Below the pieces are notes generated by a model. That model was not told the DNA's origin and did not search any database. It worked only from the letters and a program-made list of their open reading frames with translations. Both the position numbers and the translations under genes were made by a program. A DNA stretch of 64,000 nucleotides from Nocardiopsis flavescens (GTDB lineage: Bacteria; Actinomycetota; Actinomycetes; Streptosporangiales; Streptosporangiaceae), in the NCBI RefSeq assembly GCF_900141985.1, contig NZ_FQZK01000002.1:186001-250000 (forward strand), given 5' to 3'. Below are positions 44,515-52,249 of this stretch, piece by piece; position 1 is the first letter of the stretch; each line of letters opens with the position of its first letter.

Positions 44515-45387
44515 TCAGCCCAGGAGCAGGCCCAGCGAGAACAGCGCGCCGAACGCCATCTGCAGGCGCCCGGTCTCGCCCAGCCCCAGCACGAGGTCGC
44601 GGCCGGTCTGCCCGCCCAGGACCCGCCGCAGCGGAGGCACCGCCAGCGGGGCGGCGAGCAGCACCAGCGGCACCCACCAGGACACCGCGACCAGCGCCAG
44701 GGCGACGGCGAACGCCGCCACGAGCATCGCCGCGTACAGCCGCCGCGTCCCGGCCTCGCCCAGCCGCACCGCCAGGGTGATCTTGCCGGTCTCCCGGTCG
44801 GTGGGGATGTCCCGCAGGTTGTTGATCACCAGCACCGCGCAGGACAGCAGGCCCACCGGGACCGACGCCGTCCACGCCTGCCAGGGCGCCGCCTCCAGCT
44901 GCACGAACACGGTGCCCACCACGGCCACCACGCCGAAGAACACGAACACGGACACCTCGCCCAGCCCCCGGTACCCGTAGGGCGTGCGTCCGCCGGTGTA
45001 GTACCAGGCGGCGGCGATCGCCACCGCGCCCACCAGGAGCAGCCACCACGACGTCGTGGCGACCAGCACCAGGCCCACCAGCCCGGCGAACGCGAAGCTC
45101 CCCAGCGCGGCGGCCAGCACCCGCCCCGGCGCGGCCAGCCCGGTCGCGGTCAGCCGGGTCGGCCCGGTCCGCTCCGCCGTGTCGGTGCCCTTGACGCCGT
45201 CGCTGTAGTCGTTGGCGAAGTTCACCCCGACCTGGAGCGCCATGGACACCACGAGCGCCAGCAGCGCCTTCCACCACACGAAGCCGTCCAGGGCGAAGGC
45301 CAGCGCGGTGCCGACCGCCACCGGGACGATCGAGTTCGGAAGCGTCCGGGGACGCATCCCCGAGATCCATTCGCTGACCGTGGCCAC
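44515..45387 (-). CDS. menA: 1,4-Dihydroxy-2-naphthoate polyprenyltransferase MenA
   Basis: 290 aa UbiA-superfamily membrane prenyltransferase that makes demethylmenaquinone. GTG 45387 follows GGAGGG by 8 nt. The first Asp-rich motif is NFANDYSDGVKGTD and the second is NNLRDIPTDRETGK. About nine helices are evident, and TLPNSIVPVAVGTALAF near the start is MenA-like rather than UbiA-like. Confidence 0.94.
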   Translation of the reverse strand: MATVSEWISGMRPRTLPNSIVPVAVGTALAFALDGFVWWKALLALVVSMALQVGVNFANDYSDGVKGTDTAERTGPTRLTATGLAAPGRVLAAALGSFAFAGLVGLVLVATTSWWLLLVGAVAIAAAWYYTGGRTPYGYRGLGEVSVFVFFGVVAVVGTVFVQLEAAPWQAWTASVPVGLLSCAVLVINNLRDIPTDRETGKITLAVRLGEAGTRRLYAAMLVAAFAVALALVAVSWWVPLVLLAAPLAVPPLRRVLGGQTGRDLVLGLGETGRLQMAFGALFSLGLLLG

Positions 45388-45481
45388 TGCCGGGTCCCTC
45401 CACCGCTCGACGGCCGGCGCGCACCGCGCCGCTACGACCTCCCCACGGTAGTGCCTGCTCCCCGGGCCCGGGCCCGCGCCC

Positions 45482-46033
45482 CTAGCCGATGCCGGCGTGC
45501 AGGCGCACCATCGGCAGCGCCGACCCCAGGTCGATCTCCCGCCGGGCGCCGTCGGGGGCCCACCCGGAGGACTCGTAGAACGACCGCAGGGCGTTGCCGG
45601 CCTCGGGCACCCACACGTGCACGGTGGTGAACCCGTCCTCCACCAGGTGGTCCACGGTCGCGTTGAGCAGGCGCCCGCCGTGGCCGCGCCGGGCCAGGGA
45701 CGGGTCCACGTGCAGGGCGAACACCTCGGCGTCGGTGGCGGGCCACAGGTCGGGGTCGCCCGCCGGGCCGAACGCGGCGAAACCCACCACCGTGCGCACC
45801 CCGTCGTTCTCGTCGGTGGCGACCACCAGGCGGTGCCGGGAGGTGGGCGGCGACTCCAGGGCGGCCGACCACTGGGCGTGGAAGCCCTTGCGGGCCTCCC
45901 CGCCGCCGATCTCGGCGACCACCTCCTCGGGCAGCAGGGCCCCGTACACCTCCTTCCAGGAGGCCACCTGGACGTCCACGACGACGTCGACGTCGGCGGG
46001 GCGGGCGGGACGGACGAACTGGGCACCGGACAC
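45482..46033 (-). CDS. GNAT-family N-acetyltransferase
   Basis: 183 aa from GTG 46033, which has GGAGG 7 nt upstream; an in-frame ATG at 46057 lacks a site. The acetyl-CoA motif A is ALHVDPSLARRGHGGRLLNA, with a preceding strand RTVVGFAAFGP and a following FTTVHVWVPEAGNALRSFYE and SSGWAPDGARR. It probably acetylates a small amine or protein N-terminus; the substrate is not deducible. It is divergent from the membrane-protein gene at 46120. Confidence 0.88.
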   Translation of the reverse strand: MSGAQFVRPARPADVDVVVDVQVASWKEVYGALLPEEVVAEIGGGEARKGFHAQWSAALESPPTSRHRLVVATDENDGVRTVVGFAAFGPAGDPDLWPATDAEVFALHVDPSLARRGHGGRLLNATVDHLVEDGFTTVHVWVPEAGNALRSFYESSGWAPDGARREIDLGSALPMVRLHAGIG

Positions 46034-46119
46034 GATCAGGCCTCCTGGGGGAGTCATCGACACGAGTGGGCCCACGCCGGAGTTTCCGGACCTTGCCACG
46101 GCGTGGGAACATCTACGTT

Positions 46120-46500
46120 GTGAGCTTCATTATCAGAGTCATCGTGAACGCGCTCGCCCTGTGGCTGGCGGCCTACCTGGTCAGCGGCATCGAGGTGACC
46201 ACCTCGGACACGACGGAGACCATCCTCGTCTTCCTGGGGCTGGGCCTGATCTTCGGTGTGGTCAACGCGATCATCAAACCGATCGTCAAGACCGTCGGCT
46301 GCCTCTTCTACGCGTTGACGCTCGGGCTCATCGGCCTCGTCGTGAACGCGCTGCTGTTCCTGCTCACCGAGTGGATCGCCGGGCTCTTCGGCCTGCCCTT
46401 CCAGATCGACGGCTTCTGGTCCGCCTTCTGGGGCGCGATCATCGTCGCGATCGCCAGCTGGCTGGTCAGCCTGTTCCTGCCGGACGGCAAGGACGACTGA
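46120..46500 (+). CDS. Phage-holin-4-superfamily (DUF, Phage_holin_4_2) membrane protein
   Basis: 126 aa with four helices: IIRVIVNALALWLAAYLVSG, TILVFLGLGLIFGVVNAIIK, CLFYALTLGLIGLVVNALLF and FWSAFWGAIIVAIASWLVSL. VNAIIKPIVK and the alternating pattern are typical of this widespread chromosomal family. Despite the name there is no phage context, and its role is unknown. The GTG at 46120 is the likely start, with only a weak GGGAA upstream. Confidence 0.85.
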   Translation: MSFIIRVIVNALALWLAAYLVSGIEVTTSDTTETILVFLGLGLIFGVVNAIIKPIVKTVGCLFYALTLGLIGLVVNALLFLLTEWIAGLFGLPFQIDGFWSAFWGAIIVAIASWLVSLFLPDGKDD

Positions 46501-46848
46501 CCGGCTGCGGCCTCCCGAACCGACCCTCCCGCCCCGAATCCGCGGGTTCCCGTCCGTGTCCCGGCCCGACGGCCGGGACACGGTGCGGGTAGGTTCACAT
46601 GCGAGCCCCTCCCTCGACCCACGAGGACGGGGCCGATCCCGGTCCCGGCACCGGCGTCCGGGCGGACGCGGTCCGGACACGACCGGCACAGGCTTCTCCG
46701 CGACCGCCCCCGTCGGACCCCGCAACGGTCCGACCCGGCCCCGGTCACGGACGCGGACAACGGCTCCGCACCTTTCCATCCGTACGCCACAGCAACGGTG
46801 CCGCCCCGCGCGGCGGCGCCGCACACACCGAGAGGAGGAGGGGCAACC
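46501..46848. other. Intergenic region between holin-like gene and dapA
   Basis: No coding ORF is seen in these 348 bases. A perfect 13-bp hairpin ends the upstream gene (46554-46583). The rest is GC-rich leader with an extended AGGAGGAGGGG ribosome site at 46832-46843. I see no lysine riboswitch. Confidence 0.5.
46554..46583 (+). terminator. Terminator after holin-like membrane gene
   Basis: A perfect 13-bp stem (46554-46566 with 46571-46583) and CGAC loop. Confidence 0.75.
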
Positions 46849-47868
46849 ATGGACCCCACCGCCCCACGGCGGCGGTCCGCATGCCTTTCGCACACGATGA
46901 TGGACACGAAGAACCGCCCCTTCGGCGCGATGTTGACCGCAATGGTCACACCCATGCTGGAAAACGGGGACATCGACTACGAGGGCGCCGCCCGGCTGGC
47001 GACGTACCTGGTCGACGAGCAGCGCAACGACGGCCTGATCGTCAGCGGCACCACCGGCGAGTCGCCCACCACCAGCGACGCGGAGAAGGACCGCCTGCTC
47101 CGCACGATCGTGGAGGCCGTCGGCGACCGCGCCCGCGTGGTCGCGGGCGTGGGCACCAACGACACCGGCCACAGCATCGAGCTGGCCAAGGCGGCCGAGA
47201 GCGCCGGGGCGCACGGCCTGCTCACGGTCACCCCGTACTACAACAAGCCGCCGCAGGAGGGCCTGATCCGGCACTTCACGGCGATCGCCGACGCCACCGG
47301 CCTGCCGGTCATGCTCTACGACATCCCCGGCCGCACCGGCGTGCCCATCGCCTCCGAGACCCTGGTCCGGCTGGCCGAGCACCCGCGCATCGTCGCCAAC
47401 AAGGACGCCAAGGACGACCTCGGCGCGAGCTCCTGGGTCATGGAGCGCACGGACCTGGCCTACTACTGCGGCAGCGACATGCTCAACCTGCCGCTGCTGT
47501 CCGTGGGCGCCTCCGGCTTCGTCAGCGTCGTCGGCCACATCGTCGGCGCCGACCTGCACGACCTGATCGACGCCTACGAGGCGGGCGAGGTCACCCAGGC
47601 GCTGGCCATCCACCGCCGCCTGACCCCCGTCTACACCGGCATGTTCCGCACCCAGGGCGTCATCACCACCAAGGCGATCCTCAACCTGTTCGGCCTGCCC
47701 GCCGGACCGGTCCGGGCACCGCTCACCGACGCGTCGGTGGAGCTGCAGACCCTGCTGCGCGAGGACCTCGCCGCCGCGGGCGTCAAGGGGCCCATCGGCC
47801 TCGCCCCGCACCAGGCCGTCCCGGCCAGTGCCATCCCCGTCGAGCGCCTCACGGAGGGGTCCGTATGA
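46849..47868 (+). CDS. dapA: 4-Hydroxy-tetrahydrodipicolinate synthase
   Basis: 339 aa from ATG 46849 (AGGAGGAGGGG at 5-6 nt); homologues are about 300 aa, and MMDTKNRPFGAML at 46897 is an alternative start without a site. It condenses pyruvate and aspartate semialdehyde. The motifs are SGTTGESPTTSDAE, the catalytic Tyr in TVTPYYNKPPQEG, the Schiff-base lysine in IVANKDAKDDLG (Lys185 in this numbering), and YDIPGRTGVPI. It is coupled to the RNase J gene by an ATGA overlap. Confidence 0.95.
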   Translation: MDPTAPRRRSACLSHTMMDTKNRPFGAMLTAMVTPMLENGDIDYEGAARLATYLVDEQRNDGLIVSGTTGESPTTSDAEKDRLLRTIVEAVGDRARVVAGVGTNDTGHSIELAKAAESAGAHGLLTVTPYYNKPPQEGLIRHFTAIADATGLPVMLYDIPGRTGVPIASETLVRLAEHPRIVANKDAKDDLGASSWVMERTDLAYYCGSDMLNLPLLSVGASGFVSVVGHIVGADLHDLIDAYEAGEVTQALAIHRRLTPVYTGMFRTQGVITTKAILNLFGLPAGPVRAPLTDASVELQTLLREDLAAAGVKGPIGLAPHQAVPASAIPVERLTEGSV

Positions 47869-49550
47869 GCCACCCGCACCCCGAGCTGTCCTCCCCCCCG
47901 CCCCAGGGCGACGGCGTCCTGCGCGTCGTCCCGCTGGGCGGCCTGGGCGAGATCGGCCGCAACATGACGGTCTTCGAGTTCGGCGGCCGGATCCTCATCG
48001 TCGACTGCGGCGTGCTGTTCCCCGAGGAGGAGCAGCCCGGCGTCGACCTGATCCTGCCCGACTTCGACTACATCCGGGACCGCCTGGACGACATCGAGGC
48101 GGTCGTCCTCACGCACGGCCACGAGGACCACATCGGCGGCGTCCCGTTCCTGCTGCGCGAGCGCCCCGACATCCCGATCGTCGGCTCCCGGCTCACCCTG
48201 GCGCTCATCTCCGCCAAGCTCGGCGAGCACCGCATCAAGCCCGTCACGGTCCAGGTGGAGGAGGGCGAGCGCCACGACTTCGGCCCCTTCGACCTGGAGT
48301 TCTTCGCGGTCAACCACTCCATCCCCGACGCGCTGGCCGTCGGCATCCGCACCCCCGGCGGGTCGGTGCTGCACACCGGCGACTTCAAGATGGACCAGCT
48401 GCCGCTGGACGGCCGCCTCACCGACCTGGCCGGGTTCGCCCGGTTCGGCGACGAGGGCGTGGACCTGCTGCTGTCGGACTCCACCAACGCCGAGCAGCCC
48501 GGCTTCATCATCAACGAGCGCAACCTGACCGAGGCCATCGACAAGGTGTTCCGCCAGGCCGACAAGCGCATCGTGGTGGCCTGCTTCGCGTCGCACGTCC
48601 ACCGGGTGCAGCAGGTCATCGACTCCGCGACCAAGCACGGCCGCAAGGTCGCGTTCGTGGGCCGGTCGATGGTCCGCAACATGAACATCGCCCGCGACCT
48701 GGGCTACCTGAGCATCCCCGGCGACACCATCATCGACGTGCGCCAGCTCGACGACCTGTCGCCGGACAAGGCCGTGCTGATCTGCACCGGGTCCCAGGGC
48801 GAGCCGATGTCGGCGCTGAGCCGGATGGCCAACCGGGACCACCAGATCCGCATCGAGGAGGGCGACACCGTCCTCCTGGCCTCCTCGCTCATCCCCGGCA
48901 ACGAGAACTCGGTCAACCGGGTCATCAACGGCCTGACCCGCTGGGGCGCCAAGGTCGTGCACAAGGGCAACGCCCTGGTGCACGTGTCCGGGCACGCGCC
49001 CGCCGGCGAGCTGCTGTACGTGCTCAACATGGTGCGCCCGCGCAACTTCATGCCGGTGCACGGCGAGTGGCGGCACATGCGCGCCCACGCCGACCTGGCC
49101 AAGCTGACGGGCGTCCCCTCCGACCGGATCGTCATCGCCGAGGACGGCGTGGTCGTCGACCTGTACAAGAACCGGGCCAAGATCGTCGGCGCGGTGCAGG
49201 CCGGGTACGTGTACGTGGACGGCTCCTCCGTCGGCGACGTCACCGACGCCGCGCTCAAGGACCGCCGCATCCTGGGCGAGGAGGGCTTCATCTCCGTCGT
49301 CGTGGCCGTGGACTCCGGCAGCGGCAAGATCCTGGGCGACCCCGAGATCCACACCCGGGGCGCGGGCATCGGCGCCGACGCCTACGACGACGTCATCGAC
49401 AAGATCCAGGACGCCCTGGACAAGGCGGCCCGGGACGGGGTCAACGACCCCCACCAGCTGCGCCAGCTCATCCGGCGCAGCACCGGCCGGTGGGTCAACG
49501 ACACCTACCGCCGCCGCCCGATGATCATCCCGGTGCTGGTCGAGGTCTGA
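47865..49550 (+). CDS. rnj: Ribonuclease J
   Basis: 561 aa metallo-beta-lactamase/beta-CASP nuclease with 5' exo and endo activities in RNA decay and rRNA maturation. LRVVPLGGLGEIGRNMTVFE opens the catalytic domain. The zinc motif is LTHGHEDHIGG (His84, His86, Asp88, His89), and NHSIPDALAVGI, LHTGDFKMDQ and LLLSDSTNAEQPG follow. The beta-CASP part shows CFASHVHRVQQV, GRSMVRNM and HVSGHAPAGEL. ATG 47865 has GGAGGGG at 5 nt. The dapA-rnj order is common in actinomycetes. Confidence 0.96.
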   Translation: MSHPHPELSSPPPQGDGVLRVVPLGGLGEIGRNMTVFEFGGRILIVDCGVLFPEEEQPGVDLILPDFDYIRDRLDDIEAVVLTHGHEDHIGGVPFLLRERPDIPIVGSRLTLALISAKLGEHRIKPVTVQVEEGERHDFGPFDLEFFAVNHSIPDALAVGIRTPGGSVLHTGDFKMDQLPLDGRLTDLAGFARFGDEGVDLLLSDSTNAEQPGFIINERNLTEAIDKVFRQADKRIVVACFASHVHRVQQVIDSATKHGRKVAFVGRSMVRNMNIARDLGYLSIPGDTIIDVRQLDDLSPDKAVLICTGSQGEPMSALSRMANRDHQIRIEEGDTVLLASSLIPGNENSVNRVINGLTRWGAKVVHKGNALVHVSGHAPAGELLYVLNMVRPRNFMPVHGEWRHMRAHADLAKLTGVPSDRIVIAEDGVVVDLYKNRAKIVGAVQAGYVYVDGSSVGDVTDAALKDRRILGEEGFISVVVAVDSGSGKILGDPEIHTRGAGIGADAYDDVIDKIQDALDKAARDGVNDPHQLRQLIRRSTGRWVNDTYRRRPMIIPVLVEV

Positions 49551-49565
49551 CCGGACCGGGGACCG

Positions 49566-49616
49566 GCGCGGAACGGCCCGGGGAGATCCAGCGGATCGAC
49601 CCGGGCCGTTCCGCGC
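49566..49616 (+). terminator. Strong terminator after rnj
   Basis: A 17-bp perfect outer stem (49566-49582 with 49600-49616) and a further gatcc/ggatc inner stem around AGC, followed by TT. Confidence 0.85.
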
Positions 49617-49735
49617 TTCACGCGACACGCCGCGCGTGAGACGGGTTCCGGGGTGGACGACTCGATAGGCTGCCCGCCGTGGCGGGACCCGCGCCCGCCG
49701 GACGTGACCGCTCCCCCCGTACGGAGGTGACCCCG

Positions 49736-52225
49736 ATGTCCCCGCGCGCCTCCTCAGGCGGATCCGCACGAAAGAAGCCCGCCGCCCGCAGACCCGCGGC
49801 CAAGAGGATGCCCGACGGGCCCATCGCGTTCGCGGTCACCATGTTCGGCCAGTTCCTGCTGGTGCTGTGGAAGCTCGTCGCGCACACCGTCGGAGGGGCC
49901 GCCCGCGCGGTGGGCCGCAGCGCCCGCGACCTGGACCCCGACCTGCGCCGCGACGGCGCGGGCCTGCTGCTGCTGGCGACCGGCGTCCTGGTCGCCGCGG
50001 CCGTGTGGTGGGAGAGCGACGGGCCGCTGCCGGAGTACACCCGCCTGGTCGTGGTGGGCGGGTTCGGGACGTTCTCGCCGATCCTGCCGCTGCTGTTCCT
50101 GCCGCTGGCCATCCGCCTGATGCGCACCCCCGGGGCGTCCAGGGAGGGCGACGCCGGACGCCTGTTCATCGGGACCAGCGCCATCCTGCTGGGCCTGCTC
50201 GGCCTCATCCACATCGCCAACGGCATCCCTCAGCCCTCCGAAGGGCTGGAGGCGCTCCAGCGGGCGGGCGGCCTCATCGGGTTCGTCGCCTCCGGGCCGC
50301 TCAGCGCGGTCATCACCCCCTGGCTCACCGGGGTGCTGCTGGCCCTGGTGCTGGTGTTCGGCATCCTCGTGGTCACCTCCACCCCCATCCGGCGCATCCC
50401 CGAGCGGCTGCACACGCTCTTCGGTGCGCTCATGGAACGCGACGCCGGCCCCGACTCGGGCATCGGCATCCTGGGCGCCGAACCCGAGAAGAAGCCCGCC
50501 CGCAGGCGCCGCGCCCCGAAGAAGGCGGCGGCGGAGGCGGCCTCCGCCGAGACCGTCGCGGGCGACCGCGAGCGCCCCTACGACAGCCCGGTGCTGCCGG
50601 AGGAATCCCTCGTCCCGGCCCTCACCGACGAGGAGGAGGCGCAGGCGCGGGCCGGCGCGGCCGAGGACGGGAAGAAGGGGCGCAAGAAGCTCACCGTCCC
50701 CGACCCCACCCCGCCCCCCGCCGTCGCCGAGCAGCTGTCCATCCCCTCCCGCGTGGTGGAGGGCGACTACGAGCTGCCCGTCCCCGCCCTGCTCAAGCCC
50801 GGCAGCCCGGTGAAGCCGCGCACCAAGGCCAACGACGACGTGGTGGAGGCGCTCACCGGGGTGCTGACCCAGTTCGGCATCGACGCCGAGGTCACCGGTT
50901 TCACCCGGGGGCCCACGGTCACCCGCTACGAGATCGAGCTGGGCCCGGCCGTCAAGGTCGAGAAGGTCACCGCCCTCACCAAGAACATCTCCCTGGCCGT
51001 CAAGAGCGCCGACGTGCGCATCCAGTCGCCGATCCCCGGCAAGTCCGCGATCGGCGTGGAGATCCCCAACACCGACAAGGACATCGTCAGCCTGGGCGAC
51101 GTGCTCGGATCCACGGTGGCCACCTCCGACGACCACCCCATGCTGGTGGGCCTGGGCAAGGACGTGGAGGGCACCAACGTCGTCGCCAACCTGGCGAAGA
51201 TGCCGCACATCCTGGTCGCCGGCGCCACCGGCGCGGGCAAGTCCACCTGCATCAACGGGCTCATCACCTCGCTGATGATGCGGGCCGCCCCCGACGAGGT
51301 GCGGATGATCCTGGTCGACCCCAAACGGGTCGAGCTGACCATGTACGAGGGCATCCCGCACCTGATCACGCCCATCATCACCAACCCCAAGCGGGCCGCC
51401 GAGGCCCTCCAGTGGGTGGTGGGGGAGATGGACCGCCGCTACGACGACCTGGCCGCCTCCGGCTACCGGCACATCGACGACTTCAACGCCGCCGTGCGCA
51501 CCGGCGAGCTCACCACGCCCCCGGGCAGCGAGCGGGTGTACGAGCCCTACCCCTACCTGCTGGTGATCGTGGACGAGCTGGCCGACCTCATGATGGTCGC
51601 CCCGCGCGACGTGGAGGACTCGGTCGTGCGCATCACCCAGCTGGCCCGGGCGGCGGGCATCCACCTGGTGCTGGCGACCCAGCGGCCCAGCGTCGACGTG
51701 GTCACCGGCCTGATCAAGGCGAACGTGCCCTCCCGGCTGGCGTTCGCGACCTCCAGCCTCGCCGACAGCCGCGTGATCCTGGACCAGCCCGGCGCGGAGA
51801 AGCTGGTGGGCAAGGGCGACGCGCTGTTCCTGCCGATGGGCGCGGGCAAGCCCATCCGGCTCCAGAACGCCTGGGTCTCCGAGAAGGAGATCCGGGCGAT
51901 CGTCGACCACTGCAAGAAGCAGGCCGAGCCGAGCTACCGCGAGGACGTGGCGGTCGCCGACACCAGGAAGAAGGAGATCGACGAGGAGATCGGCGACGAC
52001 CTGGACCTGCTGCTCCAGGCCGTCGAGCTGGTGGTCACCACCCAGTTCGGGTCGACCTCGATGCTCCAGCGCAAGCTGCGGGTGGGCTTCGCCAAGGCGG
52101 GCCGCCTGATGGACCTCATGGAGAGCCGCGACGTCGTCGGCCCCAGCGAGGGGTCCAAGGCCCGCGACGTGCTCGTCACCCCCGAGGACCTGCCCGCGGT
52201 CCTCACCGACATCCGCGGGGGCTGA
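49736..52225 (+). CDS. ftsK: DNA translocase FtsK/SpoIIIE
   Basis: 829 aa membrane-anchored DNA pump at the division septum. Four N-terminal helices lie within residues about 25-200, then an acidic/basic linker. The motor has GPTVTRYEIELGPAVKVEKV, Walker A VAGATGAGKSTCINGLI (Gly496-Thr504), DPKRVELTMYEGIPHL, Walker B LLVIVDELADLMM and HLVLATQRPSVDVVTGLIKA. The gamma DNA-reading domain (about 760-829) includes TSMLQRKLRVGFAKAGRLMD. ATG 49736 has GGAGGTG at 6 nt. An in-frame GTG at 49679, 7 nt after TAGGCT, is an alternative leaderless start adding 19 residues. Confidence 0.96.
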   Translation: MSPRASSGGSARKKPAARRPAAKRMPDGPIAFAVTMFGQFLLVLWKLVAHTVGGAARAVGRSARDLDPDLRRDGAGLLLLATGVLVAAAVWWESDGPLPEYTRLVVVGGFGTFSPILPLLFLPLAIRLMRTPGASREGDAGRLFIGTSAILLGLLGLIHIANGIPQPSEGLEALQRAGGLIGFVASGPLSAVITPWLTGVLLALVLVFGILVVTSTPIRRIPERLHTLFGALMERDAGPDSGIGILGAEPEKKPARRRRAPKKAAAEAASAETVAGDRERPYDSPVLPEESLVPALTDEEEAQARAGAAEDGKKGRKKLTVPDPTPPPAVAEQLSIPSRVVEGDYELPVPALLKPGSPVKPRTKANDDVVEALTGVLTQFGIDAEVTGFTRGPTVTRYEIELGPAVKVEKVTALTKNISLAVKSADVRIQSPIPGKSAIGVEIPNTDKDIVSLGDVLGSTVATSDDHPMLVGLGKDVEGTNVVANLAKMPHILVAGATGAGKSTCINGLITSLMMRAAPDEVRMILVDPKRVELTMYEGIPHLITPIITNPKRAAEALQWVVGEMDRRYDDLAASGYRHIDDFNAAVRTGELTTPPGSERVYEPYPYLLVIVDELADLMMVAPRDVEDSVVRITQLARAAGIHLVLATQRPSVDVVTGLIKANVPSRLAFATSSLADSRVILDQPGAEKLVGKGDALFLPMGAGKPIRLQNAWVSEKEIRAIVDHCKKQAEPSYREDVAVADTRKKEIDEEIGDDLDLLLQAVELVVTTQFGSTSMLQRKLRVGFAKAGRLMDLMESRDVVGPSEGSKARDVLVTPEDLPAVLTDIRGG

Positions 52226-52236
52226 GGCCCCCGCGG
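52213..52236. terminator. Hairpin spanning ftsK stop codon
   Basis: A perfect 10-bp stem (52213-52222 with 52227-52236). The 4-nt loop TGAG contains the ftsK stop TGA. It also lies 14 bases from the end of the convergent gene. Confidence 0.65.
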
Positions 52237-52249
52237 GGACCGCGCCCGC

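Noticed and set aside
46066-46500. Prophage remnant suggested by the holin-like gene
   Set aside because: Neighbours are all core metabolic genes, there is no endolysin, integrase or att repeat, and the family is common in chromosomes.
46501-46848. Lysine riboswitch or other structured leader before dapA
   Set aside because: Apart from the upstream terminator I see no conserved riboswitch core.
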